NCBI GenBank assembly: GCA_030608765.1
Contig: JAUWDN010000070.1
Location: 1-6,413, forward strand
Source: Promethearchaeota archaeon
GTDB lineage: Archaea > Asgardarchaeota > Lokiarchaeia > Sigynarchaeales > SOKP01
Direction: 5' to 3'
Length of the DNA stretch: 6,413 nt
A model generated the notes under the pieces. That model ran no database searches, had not been told where the DNA came from, and saw nothing but the letters and a program-made list of their open reading frames with translations. Positions 5,786 to 6,413 of this stretch are shown piece after piece; the first letter of the stretch is position 1, and each line of letters begins with the position of its first letter. Position numbers and translations under genes: made by a program.

Positions 5786-5797
5786 AATTTATATTTT
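5786..5797 (-). promoter_or_regulatory. Possible TATA box for the GNAT-RFC operon
   Basis: The minus strand reads AAATATAAATTT, a good archaeal TATA-like match. Initiation about 25 bases downstream would leave a leader of roughly 14 bases before the GNAT ATG at 5752. This fits the missing ribosome binding site there. A second candidate, TTTATAAT near 5766-5774, is closer to the start than expected. Confidence 0.35.
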
Positions 5798-5865
5798 TTT
5801 GATTAATAAATAACAGCTTTTAACAATATCTTAAAATATAAAATCAAAATGAACAAGTTAAGTTT

Positions 5866-6144
5866 TTAACGCGCTGAGACTCCATCCCACGCTTTGACTT
5901 CTGCGTCTTCATATCCACATACTACACATTTCTGATTAACTTCCCATGCTTCTAAAGCAGGATGAACCCGAGTAAAAAGTGATCCACACTGTCCGCACAC
6001 TAGATATTTAGCTCCACAGCCATCGCACATTTTTAATTGACCTTTTTCAACGAATCGAAATGTTCTTGACATCCAGTCGTCGTTAACTAATCGAAAGGTC
6101 TCTCCATCACATTGAATGCAATGTTTTCCATCAAATTCCGCCAT
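5866..6144 (-). CDS. Small four-CxxC protein, probable double zinc ribbon
   Basis: I do not recognise this 92-residue protein as a named family. It has four CxxC pairs: Cys9/12, Cys40/43, Cys50/53 and Cys73/76, three of the four followed by Gly as in zinc knuckles. The spacing fits two zinc ribbons, either sequential (pairs 1+2 and 3+4, each with a loop of about 20-27 residues) or cross-braced. The hydrophilic stretch between pairs 1 and 2 contains several aromatic and basic residues, and there is no signal peptide or membrane segment, so it is probably cytoplasmic. Zinc ribbons of this size often bind nucleic acid or act as adaptors; no specific role can be assigned. The ATG at 6144 has AAGGA 10 bases upstream and a TATA-like element further up, so it appears to be transcribed alone. 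GC is around 40-45% in the parts counted by eye, well above the RFC genes. Confidence 0.75.
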   Translation of the reverse strand: MAEFDGKHCIQCDGETFRLVNDDWMSRTFRFVEKGQLKMCDGCGAKYLVCGQCGSLFTRVHPALEAWEVNQKCVVCGYEDAEVKAWDGVSAR

Positions 6145-6173
6145 ATAATTTATATCCTTTTTTTTTTGATTTT

Positions 6174-6184
6174 ACTTATATAGT
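6174..6184 (-). promoter_or_regulatory. TATA-like promoter of the zinc-ribbon gene
   Basis: The minus strand reads ACTATATAAGT here. It is centred about 34 bases upstream of the ATG at 6144, which places initiation within roughly 10 bases of the start codon. This is one of the better TATA matches in the window because it is flanked by non-AT bases (CTAC upstream, G downstream). Confidence 0.45.
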
Positions 6185-6261
6185 AGTGATAAATAAATAG
6201 AGTGAATATTTAAAGAAATAAAGTATTCCACATTTAAAATTGCTTCGAAAATGTTTTAAAT

Positions 6262-6290
6262 TATAAAAAAATAAATTAAAAAAAAAATTC
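6262..6290 (-). terminator. T-tract terminator after the partial rightmost gene
   Basis: Beginning a few bases after the TAA at 6298-6300, the minus strand contains a run of 10 T, then AATTTA, then 7 T. This is the same kind of archaeal T-rich end as after the S-component gene, and it precedes the promoter of the zinc-ribbon gene. Confidence 0.65.
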
Positions 6291-6297
6291 AACAAAA

Positions 6298-6413
6298 TTA
6301 CATTTCTAACTTTTTTACTGCTCTGTTTGTAGTCATTGGATTAATTTTTTCCAGTTCTCCAATCAATTGAAAAACTTTATCATCATTTAAAGCTTCACCA
6401 AATTTAATCAACA
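6298..6413 (-). CDS. C-terminal end of an unrecognised protein (partial)
   Basis: An open frame enters from the right edge and ends at TAA (6298-6300), giving 37 complete residues. The peptide is hydrophilic and probably helical: it includes FGEALNDDKVFQLIGELEKI and ends AVKKLEM. Support for a real gene is the codon-like composition, the absence of stops in this frame and the T-tract immediately downstream. The fragment is too short to assign a family. Confidence 0.55.
   Translation of the reverse strand, partial: LIKFGEALNDDKVFQLIGELEKINPMTTNRAVKKLEM

Noticed and set aside
6157..6167. T-run on the plus strand just upstream of the zinc-ribbon gene as a plus-strand terminator.
   Set aside because: No plus-strand gene exists upstream of it. 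It is better read as the A-rich stretch between the TATA element and ribosome site of the minus-strand gene.
6232..6261. Inverted repeat ATTTAAAA/TTTTAAAT around a 14-base loop.
   Set aside because: It is all A/T with 8-base arms in very AT-rich intergenic DNA, so chance occurrence is likely, and the T-tract next to it suffices to explain termination.
1..6413. CRISPR array, tRNA, rRNA, insertion sequence or attachment site.
   Set aside because: I saw no regularly spaced repeats, no cloverleaf with a T-loop signature, no transposase fragment and no direct-repeat pair flanking a gene block.

Overview
The window comes from an AT-rich archaeon. The evidence is archaeal-type replication factor C (RFC) genes, TATA-like elements upstream of genes, T-tract ends instead of hairpin-plus-T terminators, and Shine-Dalgarno sites that match the archaeal 16S tail. 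The lysine- and isoleucine-rich proteins and the gene mix (enoyl-CoA hydratase, ECF-type S component, a divergent second RFC small subunit) would fit an Asgard/Lokiarchaeota-like genome, but that placement is an inference. Every gene lies on the minus strand, so the transcription order runs from high to low coordinates.

Layout in transcription order: the last 37 residues of an unrecognised protein (6298-6413, cut by the window edge) ending in a T-tract; a 92-residue protein with four CxxC pairs, probably a double zinc ribbon (5866-6144), with its own TATA-like promoter; then a compact four-gene unit: a GNAT acetyltransferase (5270-5752), a canonical clamp-loader small subunit RfcS (4276-5286, overlapping the GNAT gene by 17 bp), a divergent small-subunit paralog here called RfcS2 (3198-4244), and the large subunit RfcL (1827-3188, with its ribosome site overlapping the RfcS2 stop codon). 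A 272-bp gap with several palindromes follows. Next come a six-helix membrane protein that looks like the S component of an ECF vitamin transporter (880-1506), a strong T-tract, and an enoyl-CoA hydratase-fold protein (1-765) that runs off the left edge.

The main point of interest is the clamp loader. RfcS has every ATPase motif. RfcS2 keeps the P-loop and the SRC arginine finger but has lost the Walker B acidic residues, the sensor 1 Asn and the sensor 2 Arg. That is the pattern expected of the terminal (E-position) subunit of a clamp loader, as in bacterial delta-prime and eukaryotic Rfc5. The operon therefore looks like a ready-made set for a heteropentamer with RfcL at one end, several RfcS in the middle and RfcS2 at the other end. 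RfcL also carries an unusual charged insertion ahead of its P-loop and shows no recognisable C-terminal PCNA-binding PIP box.

Other oddities are TTG start codons on both small-subunit genes, a catalytic Glu replaced by Arg in the enoyl-CoA hydratase homolog, and visibly higher GC in the outer genes than in the RFC genes.
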